NCBI RefSeq assembly: GCF_023715415.1
Contig: NZ_JAMBOB010000001.1
Location: 310,001-374,000, forward strand
Direction of reading: 5' to 3'
Length of the DNA stretch: 64,000 bases
Source: Neobacillus niacini
Lineage (GTDB): Bacteria > Bacillota > Bacilli > Bacillales > Cytobacillaceae
Shown here: in pieces, positions 31,358 to 39,999 of the stretch
Layout: each line of letters opens with the position of its first letter
Numbering within the stretch: the first letter of the stretch is position 1
Notes under the pieces: generated by a model
Databases searched by the model: none
What the model was told of the DNA's origin: nothing
Seen by the model: the letters and a program-made list of their open reading frames with translations, nothing else
Made by a program: the position numbers and the translations under genes

Positions 31358-31713
31358 TTCTCGTGCACAACCTTGACGTTATTTTCGTTTAAAACAAGCC
31401 CCATTTGTTTTGCTTTTTCCCAAATCCGTTCATAGGTACTAAGCTCACTTACTTGAACCTGGAGGTCATTGTTTACCTTTTCTAGTTCATTTATCGAAGT
31501 TTGAACTTCCTGAATATCCTTATTTACCTGGTAAATTTCCGCTTGATTCGAGATGAGGTTGACAGCACCAAAACAAACCAACCCTGTAAATACGATTCCG
31601 ATTATTTTCTCCCCAGGTGTAAGCCAGTGCTTTTTTGTTTTTACAATAGTACGTTCCTGTACTGTCTGTTCTACTTGCTGTTGTTGCTGAAATTTCCTGG
31701 CAAGATTACTCAT
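31354..31713 (-). CDS. ftsL: Cell-division protein FtsL
   Basis: Small bitopic divisome protein. It is 119 residues: a cytoplasmic Gln/Lys-rich tail, one helix (IIGIVFTGLVCFGAVNLI) and an extracytoplasmic leucine-zipper coiled coil (INELEKVNNDLQVQVSEL) that pairs with DivIC. The start lies after GGAGGGG. It is held between rsmH and pbpB with tight spacing. Confidence 0.93.
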   Translation of the reverse strand: MSNLARKFQQQQQVEQTVQERTIVKTKKHWLTPGEKIIGIVFTGLVCFGAVNLISNQAEIYQVNKDIQEVQTSINELEKVNNDLQVQVSELSTYERIWEKAKQMGLVLNENNVKVVHEK

Positions 31714-31736
31714 TCTTTCCCCTCCACATAATTTTT

Positions 31737-32669
31737 TTATATTTTTTCTGCTATTCGTAGCTTTGCAGATCTGGCACGATTATTATGTTCTAATTCTTCT
31801 TCTGATGGAAGAATTGGCTTTCTAGTTATTAATTTCAAAATAGGTTTGAATTCCTCTGGTATCACAGGTAAACCATGCGGTAAATCTGGTATTTCACTTG
31901 CCTTTTTAAAAGCAGCCTTACAAATTCGGTCTTCTAAAGAATGGAAGGTAATAACACTTATCCTTCCTTCAGGATTAAGAATATCAATCGCTTTTTGTAT
32001 AGACTTCTCGAAAACAGCCAATTCATCATTTACGGCGATTCTTACGGCTTGAAAAATCCGCTTAGCTGGATGTCCGCCCTTCCTTCTTGCAGGGGCAGGA
32101 ATCCCTTCCTTTATAAGGTCAACCAACTCAAACGTGGTTTCAATTGGCTGAATCTCTCTTCTGGCCTCTATTTTTCGGGCAATTTGCTTAGAGAATTTCT
32201 CTTCTCCATAGCGGAAGAAGATTCTGACCAAATCCTCATAAGACCAATGATTAATGACATCATAAGCTGATATATGCGCTTCATTATCCATTCTCATGTC
32301 CAGCGGTGCATCATGATGATAACTGAAGCCTCGCTCAGGAGTATCTAATTGAGGAGAGGACACACCAAGGTCATATAAAACCCCGTCAACTTTTTCAATT
32401 CCAAGCTTTTCAAGCTCTTCCTTCAGGTATAAGAAATTGCTTTTAATTATTGTTAGTTGCTCACCATAGAGTGACAATTTCTCTTTTGCATGCGCAATAG
32501 CTATTTCGTCTTGATCGAAGGCAAACAATTTTCCGTTATCAGTAAGTTTTGAAAGTATCTGGGAACTGTGGCCAGCTCCACCTAAAGTACAATCCACATA
32601 AATGCCGTTTGGTTTAATATTCAATCCATTAACAGCTTCATCCAGTAACACAGTTGTATGTTCAAACAT
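31737..32669 (-). CDS. rsmH: 16S rRNA m4C1402 methyltransferase RsmH (MraW)
   Basis: SAM-dependent methylase of the 16S rRNA decoding centre. It is 310 residues with the SAM motif [11 protein letters not shown], the family block [14 protein letters not shown] and the C-terminal [20 protein letters not shown] 32669 ([11 protein letters not shown]) was chosen over the adjacent ATG 32672 for spacing to AAGGTGAT. It is the second gene of the dcw cluster. Confidence 0.97.
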   Translation of the reverse strand: MFEHTTVLLDEAVNGLNIKPNGIYVDCTLGGAGHSSQILSKLTDNGKLFAFDQDEIAIAHAKEKLSLYGEQLTIIKSNFLYLKEELEKLGIEKVDGVLYDLGVSSPQLDTPERGFSYHHDAPLDMRMDNEAHISAYDVINHWSYEDLVRIFFRYGEEKFSKQIARKIEARREIQPIETTFELVDLIKEGIPAPARRKGGHPAKRIFQAVRIAVNDELAVFEKSIQKAIDILNPEGRISVITFHSLEDRICKAAFKKASEIPDLPHGLPVIPEEFKPILKLITRKPILPSEEELEHNNRARSAKLRIAEKI

Positions 32670-32730
32670 CATTATCACCTTTTCCAATCGAACGATATAA
32701 AACTCAAGTTATAATAGAATAACTTGTCCA

Positions 32731-33162
32731 TTATATATCAAAACCAATCATATTTTCTGCAATTTCAGCAAAAGAATCTTCAGATTGTGAGAAATAGTCC
32801 TCCCAAATCTGTTTGCTCCATATTTCGATTCGATTGGAAACTCCTAAAACTACACATTCTTTTTCTAATTTTGCATATTGAAGCAATGGTGCCGGAATGT
32901 TGATTCTTCCTTGTTTATCTAGTTCGCTTTCTGTAGCTCCAGAAAAGAAGAATCTGGTGAATGCACGGGCATCTTTTTTCGTCAGAGGCAGGCCTTTAAG
33001 CTTTTCTTCAATCAGCGCCCACTCTGATAATGGGTAACCAAATAGACATTGATCCAATCCGCGTGTGATGATAAACATTTCGCCAAGTTCTTCGCGGAAT
33101 TTGGATGGTACGATCATTCGACCTTTGATATCAATGCTATGATGGTATTCACCCATGAACAT
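32731..33162 (-). CDS. mraZ: Transcriptional regulator MraZ
   Basis: AbrB-like DNA-binding protein that regulates the dcw operon. It is 143 residues with two MraZ repeats; the first contains [15 protein letters not shown], the second [21 protein letters not shown]. Length and both ends match the B. subtilis protein. ATG 33162 (MFMGEYHH) is used rather than an upstream GTG. Repeated TGG boxes directly upstream are its likely operator, implying self-regulation. Confidence 0.96.
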   Translation of the reverse strand: MFMGEYHHSIDIKGRMIVPSKFREELGEMFIITRGLDQCLFGYPLSEWALIEEKLKGLPLTKKDARAFTRFFFSGATESELDKQGRINIPAPLLQYAKLEKECVVLGVSNRIEIWSKQIWEDYFSQSEDSFAEIAENMIGFDI

Positions 33163-33173
33163 ACCCGGTACCC

Positions 33174-33217
33174 CCACTTTCTATATAAAATGTACCACAA
33201 TCCCCCACTTTCCTCCA
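33174..33217 (-). promoter_or_regulatory. Candidate MraZ operator (TGG repeats with 10-bp period)
   Basis: On the minus strand, TGG occurs at 33217-33215, 33207-33205 and 33197-33195, exactly 10 bp apart, in a context GGTGG, AAAGTGGGGG, TTGTGG. A further AAAGTGGGGG overlaps the ribosome-site region (33180-33171). Known MraZ boxes are TGG(G) direct repeats at about 10-bp spacing in front of mraZ. Confidence 0.65.
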
Positions 33218-33284
33218 CCTATTTTTTAATAATTCTTGATTGCTGGCTAAAATCCTTTTTTATCCAGAATTTTTTTAAAAAAAT

Positions 33285-33468
33285 GGCTGTGTTAATCGGA
33301 CCTGTTGATTTACACTCCAGGCACTTCGCTTTCCGCAGGCGTTGCGGGGAGCCTCCTCGGCGCAAAAGGCGCCTGTGGGGTCTCCCCTGCTCCGTACTCC
33401 TGCAGGAGTCTTCGTGCCTTCCGCGCAAATCAACAGGGTGCAATATCAATAATTAGCTTTAACACAGC
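33285..33468. repeat. Foldable intergenic repeat with GGCTGTGTTAA inverted ends, copy 1
   Basis: This 184-bp element begins GGCTGTGTTAA (33285-33295) and ends with the inverse TTAACACAGC (33459-33468). A second inverted pair, CCTGTTGATTT and CAAATCAACAGG, and an inner AGGCAC (33319-33324) / GTGCCT (33414-33419) pair make it nearly self-complementary. It shares ends and inner blocks (GATTT, CTCCAGG, GCTTTCCGC, GAGCCTCCTCG, GGGGTCTC) with the copy at 52055-52301. It resembles a MITE or REP-like element. It has no coding content and lies between mraZ and bshC. Confidence 0.85.
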
Positions 33469-33473
33469 ATTGC

Positions 33474-33520
33474 AAAAAAAAAAAAAAAAAAAGAAACCTC
33501 ACATTGAAGTAAAGTTTCTT
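33474..33520 (-). terminator. Terminator after bshC with a 19-base U tract
   Basis: Arms AAGAAAC (33491-33497) and GTTTCTT (33514-33520) overlap the bshC stop. They are followed on the minus strand by an unusually long run of 19 T (33492-33474). Confidence 0.75.
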
Positions 33521-35153
33521 AAAGTTTTATTACCTTATGCCGGCCATCAAATAGGTACTCAAGTTCCATTAATTCTTTAATAAAATTAGTTCCATACTGA
33601 TTTAAATAATAGAATATATTCCACACTCGCTCTTGAGGGAAACCATCCGGACGCAAGGATAAATCAATACGGTTAAACTTACTAAGAATCACATCAAACT
33701 TTAGCATTACTGATTCTTCCAGCTTTGTTTCCATAAATCCAATTTGCTTTAATAGATAGTTTTCATTTTTCTTTACTAACGGCAGCAAACTCTTATCCAG
33801 CTTATTTGTTTTTGCTTCAATAAGCTCATACTGCTTTAAAACTTGAGACTTTAGTGAAGAGAATAGTTCTGAAACTTCTTTATCTTTTATAGATTCTAGA
33901 TATCGATCTCTTTCTTCTACACTTCCCCTGCTTAAAACCTCTGATAACTCTAATTGCAGCTCATTTATATCACTTTCAACGGCTCTTTCCAACAGGGTAA
34001 TGTTTAATCTTGGCATAATAGGTGGCATCTTTATATCAAAATGTTCAAAGACAAGCTTCAATTCAGCCCAATAAGAAATTTCACCCGGTCCAGCAATAAA
34101 AGCCAGTGTCGGAAATAGCCACTCTTGCATTAAGGGGCGTGTCACCACATTATTACTAAGTTTCGCAGGATCATGGCTGGCAATTTCAAGTAATTCGTTT
34201 TTTGTAAAGGAAACTCCACCACTTTTCCCCACAAAACGATTACTTTCCAAATCAAATTCGAGTAAAATTCGCTCATGTGATTTTGGATGACAGTAAAAGA
34301 TATTCGCTGCTCTTTCAGTTGAATCAATTGTAATAGGAAACCCATTCCTGTCTATCACACTTTGCTGTTCGAGTAAATAATTCGTAATTTCCCTATGGTG
34401 CTGAATTTGTTTAGAAAAGTTTTCTTTTTGTAAAAGACGGAAATTGATGTCACCTGAATCCACGATTAATAAGCCATTCTCTTTAAAAAGTTCCATAACA
34501 ATATTGGCAAAAAAGTCAACAAAGGTAGTTGATTTCACTAACGCTCCTTCTGCAAAACGAATTAACTGTTTAGTATGATTCGTCTCCCCGAAATTTTCAA
34601 TAAGATTATTTACCCATTCCCTGCAAATTTCTTTATTGAGGGTAATATCCGAGACCATCTTCTTTTGTTTAACTTTTTCTGGATAAGACCATTTATCTAC
34701 TCTTTGCTCCACCGGCATAAACACATGATTAACCTCATGATAATCATGGTCTTCCCCTGCTATCCAAAATACAGGCACAACGGGAATTCCAAGCAATTTC
34801 TCTTTTTCCTCAGCCAATTTAATGATTGAGATTATTTTATGTATTGAATAAAGCGGTCCAGTGAGTATTCCTGCTTGTTGACCACCTATGACAACTACAC
34901 TATTTGACTTTTTTAATTTTTCAAGAGATGTATTTACTGCCTCTGAGGATGGAAAACGCTCCATAAATTTCTCAATGTAATCAGCTACTTCTTCACGCGG
35001 AAAGCTTCTATTACTTAATTCATCCAATCTCTTCTGATCTTCGCCAAAGTCATTAAACCGATAATGAAAAAAGGACAAAATATCAGGAGATTGCTCAAGA
35101 TAATTAGAAGCAAATCGGTTCGTTGCTGATAATGAGAGATTTAAAATCTCCAT
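33519..35153 (-). CDS. bshC: Bacillithiol biosynthesis cysteine ligase BshC
   Basis: Last enzyme of bacillithiol synthesis, adding cysteine to glucosaminyl malate. It is 544 residues, close to 539 in B. subtilis (YllA), with a Rossmann-like core containing VIGGQQAGILTGPLYSIHK, FWIAGEDHDYHEVNH and a C-terminal coiled coil (about 400-480). ATG 35153 follows GAAAGGAAG. Bacillithiol is the main low-molecular-weight thiol of Bacillus, consistent with the organism inferred here. Confidence 0.94.
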   Translation of the reverse strand: MEILNLSLSATNRFASNYLEQSPDILSFFHYRFNDFGEDQKRLDELSNRSFPREEVADYIEKFMERFPSSEAVNTSLEKLKKSNSVVVIGGQQAGILTGPLYSIHKIISIIKLAEEKEKLLGIPVVPVFWIAGEDHDYHEVNHVFMPVEQRVDKWSYPEKVKQKKMVSDITLNKEICREWVNNLIENFGETNHTKQLIRFAEGALVKSTTFVDFFANIVMELFKENGLLIVDSGDINFRLLQKENFSKQIQHHREITNYLLEQQSVIDRNGFPITIDSTERAANIFYCHPKSHERILLEFDLESNRFVGKSGGVSFTKNELLEIASHDPAKLSNNVVTRPLMQEWLFPTLAFIAGPGEISYWAELKLVFEHFDIKMPPIMPRLNITLLERAVESDINELQLELSEVLSRGSVEERDRYLESIKDKEVSELFSSLKSQVLKQYELIEAKTNKLDKSLLPLVKKNENYLLKQIGFMETKLEESVMLKFDVILSKFNRIDLSLRPDGFPQERVWNIFYYLNQYGTNFIKELMELEYLFDGRHKVIKL

Positions 35154-35232
35154 TTATGTACTTCCTTTCTAATCAACCGTATTCATTCCATATGAGTATA
35201 ACATCTTCTATCCTAATAAAAAAAATCTTTGC

Positions 35233-35625
35233 TTAGGAAAATGTAAAAGTTACCGCACTCCGTAATATACCGAATAAAGTTAAGGATATATAAGCTAAAA
35301 AGAAGATTAGAAAATTAAATCTCCAAAAGCCTTTAAACACCCTCGTAAAGATAATTTCACCCTTTATCCTCCAATGTATTACAGCAAAAACCATTGCAAT
35401 GATAATTAAAAATAACAGAATCCACCAGAAAAAGGATTTCCCCCATATGGTTATTAATAAAAAGTGAACGGCCAAGATAAATAAAATGTTTGAGTAGTCC
35501 AAGGCTTTATGAAAAGATTTTCGAGCGTTTTTAGTAATTAACTTATTTATTACAAAAATGATAAAAAATCCTAGTAGAGGTACTGTTAAGAAAATTGTAA
35601 TGATTGATGAGATAAATGAATTCAA
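35233..35625 (-). CDS. DUF3397-like integral membrane protein
   Basis: A 130-residue protein with four hydrophobic helices and basic loops (INKLITKNARKSFHKALDY). It matches the DUF3397 type found beside bshC and panE in Bacillus; no function is known. The start is TTG 35625 after GGGAGGGAG, overlapping the panE stop by four bases (TTGA), so the two genes are coupled. Confidence 0.75.
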   Translation of the reverse strand: MNSFISSIITIFLTVPLLGFFIIFVINKLITKNARKSFHKALDYSNILFILAVHFLLITIWGKSFFWWILLFLIIIAMVFAVIHWRIKGEIIFTRVFKGFWRFNFLIFFLAYISLTLFGILRSAVTFTFS

Positions 35626-36530
35626 TTAACTCCCTCCCTAGCCTTTTCTTTCCCTTTTAATAAATAATAGTAATTCTCAATATTTATTGCCTGCTTTTGT
35701 TGTTTTTTTGCTTCATCTAACAGAAAGCCAAGAATCGCATCAACCTCTGTCCTTCTTCCTGCCTCCAAATCTTTTAGCATAGAGGACTGATTATCAGCTG
35801 TATTTTTACATATTCTAAGCATATTTCTAAATTTTCTAATTGGATCTTTTAAGTTTAAAATAGAAGCGATTTCGAGAAATAGTTTTTTAACTGCAGCAAA
35901 ATAGAAAGTGTTTGTAATTAATTCTCCATTTTTAACTTGAAGAATCGCTGTTAAAGGATTAATTACTGCATTGGCAATTAATTTATTTACCATCATTTGA
36001 TAATAATTGTCTTTTATTACAATAGGAAAGTACATTGGTGCGCATATTTTTGCAAGCTCCATGAGAATTTCAGATTCACCTTTATATACAGCTGCATTTA
36101 CAGCACCCTCACCATTGTGACGTACCGTATTTGAATTCACCTTACTTGCTCCGTGCTCAACGGATCCTATAAGAATAGCAGCAGCATCCATTTTTTCAAG
36201 TAATGGTAAATGTCTCATACCATTTTGTAAAAATAATAGATTTTGTGGGCTGCAATCGTATTTAGTTGCATGGTCAATAATAGAATGAAGGTGATATTGT
36301 TTAACCGCAATGATTGTTAATTCTTCATTACCCTGCCATTTTGAAATTGGAAAGGCCTTAACGCGGATTGTCCTTTGAGTACTACCCTTCTGAAGGATTA
36401 TACCCTTTTGATTGATTATTTCTGCTTGTTCACTTGTTCTTGTATAAAGTGTTACAGAAAAGGACTTAGCCAAGTATGACGCAAATAATAATCCTATCGA
36501 CCCAGCACCGACAATGCCAATAGTATTCAT
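35622..36530 (-). CDS. panE: Ketopantoate reductase family protein (YlbQ/PanE)
   Basis: NADPH-dependent reduction of 2-dehydropantoate to pantoate, for CoA synthesis. It is 302 residues with the N-terminal nucleotide fold IGIVGAGSIGLLFASYLAK and the C-terminal catalytic-domain segment MMVNKLIANAVINPLTAIL with its conserved Lys. ATG 36530 follows GGGTGGA. The coaD gene for a later CoA step lies 8 kb away. Related reductases share the fold, so the substrate is likely but not proven. Confidence 0.87.
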   Translation of the reverse strand: MNTIGIVGAGSIGLLFASYLAKSFSVTLYTRTSEQAEIINQKGIILQKGSTQRTIRVKAFPISKWQGNEELTIIAVKQYHLHSIIDHATKYDCSPQNLLFLQNGMRHLPLLEKMDAAAILIGSVEHGASKVNSNTVRHNGEGAVNAAVYKGESEILMELAKICAPMYFPIVIKDNYYQMMVNKLIANAVINPLTAILQVKNGELITNTFYFAAVKKLFLEIASILNLKDPIRKFRNMLRICKNTADNQSSMLKDLEAGRRTEVDAILGFLLDEAKKQQKQAINIENYYYLLKGKEKAREGVN

Positions 36531-36608
36531 GATATCCACCCAATTTTATCTATTTTATTTATATTTTAGCAGATACTAGTTTGTAAGTCTGTTTAAAAAA
36601 AAGAAAAA

Positions 36609-36636
36609 TCCCAATTCAATTATTTGTGAGTTGGGA
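36609..36636 (-). terminator. Orphan terminator-like hairpin upstream of panE
   Basis: Arms TCCCAA (36609-36614) and TTGGGA (36631-36636) are followed on the minus strand by TTTTTCTTTTTTTT. No minus-strand gene lies upstream (ylbP diverges), so it could end a short RNA or act as a leader attenuator for panE. The stem is only 6 bp. Confidence 0.4.
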
Positions 36637-36712
36637 CTTCTAGATTAGAATTAAATTATCACCTTTTTTCCACCTAAATCCTTATGTTTTTAGGTTTTTA
36701 CTACTGCAAGTC

Positions 36713-36726
36713 AGGAAACGCTTTCT
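36713..36726. promoter_or_regulatory. Candidate CcpA (cre) site
   Basis: AGGAAACGCTTTCT fits the cre consensus TGNAANCGNWNNCW at all but one constrained position. It lies in the divergent region between panE and ylbP. A short motif like this can occur by chance. Confidence 0.35.
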
Positions 36727-36880
36727 TTCAATCATTTATTTAAAGAATTTTTTGTTTATTTGTTATATAATATATATTAATTCATTTTGAATAATCTTCT
36801 CATTAATCACATTCCATATTATTCAGTAATAAATGAATATATACAATTCATATGCAAATCAATTCTTAGGGGGCTTTATG

Positions 36881-37357
36881 ATGGTAATGAAGGTTGAAAA
36901 ATTAAAAGTAAATTATAAAACACTAGAGGAATTTAAAAAATTCAAAGAATATGGAATACAAGAGCTTTCTATGCTCGAGGATTTAGAAGCAAATATGGTT
37001 GATAATAATAGCGACTCTCCTTTTTACGGTATCTATTTTGGAGACAAACTAGTAGCCCGTATGAGTCTATATCAAATAGACTCGAAGTTTGATCGATACT
37101 TCTATCCTCCACAAAATTATTTAGAATTATGGAAGCTTGAAGTCTTACCAGAATATCAGGGCAAGGGCTATGGAAAAGTACTTGTAGAGTTTGCAAAGAG
37201 CTTTGGTCTCCCAATTAAAACCAACCCAAGAGTACAATCAAGAAGCTTTTGGGAGCATATGAACTTTACAAATGTTGAATACGATATGGAACGCGACAGA
37301 GGGGAAAATCCACTTGTCTGGTACCCAGAAGGTGTAGAAGCAGCTCATCACGAATAA
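36881..37357 (+). CDS. ylbP: GNAT-family N-acetyltransferase YlbP
   Basis: A 158-residue acetyltransferase very similar to B. subtilis YlbP (LEEFKKFKEYGIQELSMLED, SPFYGIYFGDKLVARMSLYQ). The acetyl-CoA loop is LEVLPEYQGKGYGKVLVEF. The substrate is unknown. ATG 36881 lies seven bases after AGGGGG; ATG 36878 and ATG 36887 are alternatives. It is transcribed divergently from panE and converges on ylbO. Confidence 0.92.
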   Translation: MVMKVEKLKVNYKTLEEFKKFKEYGIQELSMLEDLEANMVDNNSDSPFYGIYFGDKLVARMSLYQIDSKFDRYFYPPQNYLELWKLEVLPEYQGKGYGKVLVEFAKSFGLPIKTNPRVQSRSFWEHMNFTNVEYDMERDRGENPLVWYPEGVEAAHHE

Positions 37358-37386
37358 GTAAAAGCGGACATATTGTCCGCTTTTTA
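37358..37386. terminator. Bidirectional terminator between ylbP and ylbO
   Basis: Arms AAAGCGGACA (37361-37370) and TGTCCGCTTT (37374-37383) have T runs on both strands and fill the 29-base gap between the convergent genes. Confidence 0.92.
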
Positions 37387-38010
37387 CTATTTTTCAACTC
37401 TTTCGAGGTTCCCGTTTTTATCCATTTGGAATTTTACTTTTTGCTGTCTATCTTCTTCTTGCAAGACAACCATTTTTCGTGCTCTTTCCATAATCTCAAT
37501 TAAAGAACGGTAGTCCTCCTCGATTGCCTTTAGGTTTTTTGATAATCTTTCATTTTCCGCTGCAAGTGAATAAGATTTCTTTTCAAGATCTTTTATTTTT
37601 TGAATAGACTTCTCTTTCGCCTCCTCGATGCTTGACGCAGCCGAAGCTTTCTTATGAAGGTTTTCTAAAAAGTGCAGCACAGCTTGGAATGTAACCCCTT
37701 CACTCCTAGCTGAAACAGGTGACGTCGTTTCTTCATTAACTAACTCTTTCGGATAATCTTTTTCTGCAGGCACGCCCTGATTTTTTAATTCTTTCCGCTG
37801 CTTTTTTGCCAGTTCAATTCCTGATTTATATTGCTTCCTAACAAACGAGTTCCATCGGAATCCGCAGGCAGCCGATGTTCGAGATAGCTGTTTTCCAACT
37901 TCTTCAAATGCTTGGAGCTGCGTCCCGCCTTCTCGAATATGTCTTAACACAACTTCAGCAAGCAATAAATCTTCATCTTGGGACCATGCATCTTGGCGAG
38001 TTGGTGACAT
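37387..38010 (-). CDS. ylbO: RsfA-family transcription factor YlbO
   Basis: A 207-residue protein with an N-terminal Myb/SANT-like DNA-binding domain (WSQDEDLLLAEVVLRHI ... GFRWNSFVRK, residues 9-60) and a C-terminal coiled coil (about 110-190). It belongs to the RsfA/YlbO family of sporulation regulators that tune sigma-F or sigma-E genes in B. subtilis. ATG 38010 follows GGAGGGATTTGAC. Whether it is a RsfA or YlbO orthologue is decided here only by its location. Confidence 0.87.
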   Translation of the reverse strand: MSPTRQDAWSQDEDLLLAEVVLRHIREGGTQLQAFEEVGKQLSRTSAACGFRWNSFVRKQYKSGIELAKKQRKELKNQGVPAEKDYPKELVNEETTSPVSARSEGVTFQAVLHFLENLHKKASAASSIEEAKEKSIQKIKDLEKKSYSLAAENERLSKNLKAIEEDYRSLIEIMERARKMVVLQEEDRQQKVKFQMDKNGNLERVEK

Positions 38011-38092
38011 AAGTCAAATCCCTCCTAGTGTTTTTATTCATACATATGCATCTACTAGAAAAGATAGACTGATTAACAGATTGTCTTTATTC

Positions 38093-38857
38093 TTATTTCT
38101 GTATTTTTTTACTAATAAATTTTTGGACATATCTATGATGCGACTCACTTTCCCATAGGACACTACAACGACTAATTTCTTCCTCTATTCTTTCCAGAAG
38201 CTTACTTTCCTCCCATTTTCGAATCCACATCCTTTTATATGATTCTAATACACTTAATTCAACAGCTAACAACTTCTCCAAATAGGCTTCACAGGAAGCG
38301 ATGGGGTCTTTTGAATAAATCAAATCTATAAAACCAGCTTCTCTTAAATAATCAGCTGTTTGAATTTCAGCTTCCATTAAAAGCTTCATACTTCCCGCGG
38401 CTGGTAGTTTTTCTGCTAAAATCGTGCCCCCTCCCCAACCAGTGGTAATTGCTTGTTTACCTTGAACAAATCCAGCTCTTATACCTTCTCTTGCTAAACG
38501 GAAATCACATGCGGCTGCAATCTCACATCCCCCGCCAATGGCCGTACCATTAATAAGCGCAATCGTTGGTTTCGTCATTGTCAGTATTGAAATAAGAATT
38601 TTGGACATCTTCGAAAGCATTACATAGGCCTCTTCTTTTGTTTTAAGCTGATGAAATACAGATAAGTCACCACCTGAACAAAAAGCAGTGTCACCTTCCC
38701 CCGTAATAACAAGCGCCTTTATAGTAGGATCATCTGCTAAGAAAACAGCTTCTGTTAATCCTTGCATGACATCATAATTTATCGCATTTCTTTTATTACT
38801 TCTTGCAATTGTAAATAATAAATACCCACTATCTCTTTTCTCAATCGAATAAGACAA
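38093..38857 (-). CDS. Enoyl-CoA hydratase/isomerase (crotonase) family protein
   Basis: A 254-residue crotonase-fold protein with oxyanion-hole segments FCSGGDLSVF (near residue 60) and INGTAIGGGCEIAAACDF (near 105). The first catalytic Glu is kept (GGGCEIA). The second, normally in a PEVKLG-like block, reads FVQGKQA, so Gln replaces Glu; a plain hydratase is therefore doubtful, and an isomerase, decarboxylase or thioesterase type is possible. The start is TTG 38857 after AGAAAGGTGG. The gene is not in the B. subtilis ylb block, so it was added in this lineage. Confidence 0.82.
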   Translation of the reverse strand: MSYSIEKRDSGYLLFTIARSNKRNAINYDVMQGLTEAVFLADDPTIKALVITGEGDTAFCSGGDLSVFHQLKTKEEAYVMLSKMSKILISILTMTKPTIALINGTAIGGGCEIAAACDFRLAREGIRAGFVQGKQAITTGWGGGTILAEKLPAAGSMKLLMEAEIQTADYLREAGFIDLIYSKDPIASCEAYLEKLLAVELSVLESYKRMWIRKWEESKLLERIEEEISRCSVLWESESHHRYVQKFISKKIQK

Positions 38858-38911
38858 ACTGCTTCCACCTTTCTCCCTGTTTGTATGTAAATAAAATTCT
38901 CAGGTAACGAC

Positions 38912-38946
38912 AAAAGCACAAGGGCATATTGCGCCTTGTGCTTTAT
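38912..38946 (-). terminator. Terminator after rpmF
   Basis: Perfect 11-bp arms AAAGCACAAGG (38913-38923) and CCTTGTGCTTT (38934-38944) follow the rpmF stop; the T tract is short. Confidence 0.82.
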
Positions 38947-38957
38947 CCTAATGGAAA

Positions 38958-39131
38958 TTAGTCGTTAACAACGTCTTTTCCTTTGTATGTTCCGCAAGCT
39001 TTACATACGCGGTGTGAAACTTTCATTTCACCACAGTTTGGGCAGCTTACCATACCAGGTACATTTAATTTAAAATGTGTACGACGTTTTCTTTTTACTG
39101 TTTTAGAAGTCCTTCTAAAAGGTACAGCCAT
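38958..39131 (-). CDS. rpmF: 50S ribosomal protein L32
   Basis: A 57-residue ribosomal protein starting [20 protein letters not shown], with a zinc ribbon CPNC...CKAC. All four cysteines are present, so this is the zinc-binding (C+) form. ATG 39131 follows AAGGAGGTGG; the longer frame upstream is spurious and overlaps ylbN. The ylbN-rpmF pair is conserved across bacteria. Confidence 0.98.
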   Translation of the reverse strand: MAVPFRRTSKTVKRKRRTHFKLNVPGMVSCPNCGEMKVSHRVCKACGTYKGKDVVND

Positions 39132-39213
39132 TCTTCCCACCTCCTTAAAGAGTATTAAGAAAGTAATGAAGGCCAGGAATGCTGGTTCTTCACTTTGCTT
39201 CTTGTTTTGCTGA

Positions 39214-39741
39214 TTATGATTCGGAAGAAGAATTGTTTTTATCAAAAAACTTTGCAAGACCTGCTAGTCTTGGATCAATCTTCTTGGATTGATCTTGATC
39301 ATGAACAACTTCCCAGTCCTTACCGGATTGTGGTGCAGCATCTTCATGATTAACATCCTCACAGAACACCTGCATTGGAACTTCTAGTAAAAGGATTTCT
39401 CTAATGACTGGCATTAAATCAATTACTTCCCCTTTTACTTGATATACTTCCTCTTCAGTTTCATATTCTGAACCTTGTAAGAGGAAAGTTTCAGTTGTGT
39501 CGACATTAATCGGAAGTTTTACATCCACTAAAGTACGAGAACAAGGCAGGATTAAATAACCTTCTATTTTCAAATGAAATGTCACTTTTGTTGAATCAAT
39601 GTCACCCCGACCGGTAATATGCATCGGAGATACTTCACGAATCGATGGATCCGTTTCAATAACTTCATCAACTCTAATCGTATCATCTATCAGAAAATCC
39701 TTGTTTCGATATTTTTGTAATTGGCTTAATGTCCATTTCAA
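39214..39741 (-). CDS. ylbN: YceD/DUF177 family protein YlbN
   Basis: A 175-residue member of the YceD (DUF177) family, always paired with rpmF and implicated in 23S rRNA accumulation in plants and bacteria. The conserved [14 protein letters not shown] block is near residue 80. The tail is acidic and Ser-rich. The start is TTG 39741, giving MKWTLSQLQ as in B. subtilis, with GGGGTG six bases before; the GTG three codons upstream has no room for a ribosome site. Confidence 0.9.
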   Translation of the reverse strand: MKWTLSQLQKYRNKDFLIDDTIRVDEVIETDPSIREVSPMHITGRGDIDSTKVTFHLKIEGYLILPCSRTLVDVKLPINVDTTETFLLQGSEYETEEEVYQVKGEVIDLMPVIREILLLEVPMQVFCEDVNHEDAAPQSGKDWEVVHDQDQSKKIDPRLAGLAKFFDKNNSSSES

Positions 39742-39938
39742 TTGAATCACCCCAAGGCAACAAAGGTAATTATAGCCTTCGATTAAATTTTTGTCAATGT
39801 TTTTTCTTTACACCTAAAAACGTGATTTTCATCTTACTTTTTTCCAAAACACTTTCTTCATACTAGCTTACCCAGTTCAATCCTATTACAATCCACGTTT
39901 GCCATTATTATGAACCAATATCTTATTTTGGTAATTTT

Positions 39939-39947
39939 TGCTATAAT
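39939..39947 (+). promoter_or_regulatory. Extended -10 promoter of ylbM
   Basis: TGCTATAAT (39939-39947) is an extended -10 element 53 bases before the ylbM ATG. No good -35 box is seen, as expected for this promoter type. Confidence 0.5.
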
Positions 39948-39999
39948 ACGATTACTGAAAAAATACCAAGATATTTTAAAGAATAAGGAGAATTTAATC

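Noticed and set aside
33049..33580. Open frames running through the 33.3-kb repeat on both strands
   Set aside because: Formed by the GC-rich palindromic repeat; no start signals and no protein similarity recognised.
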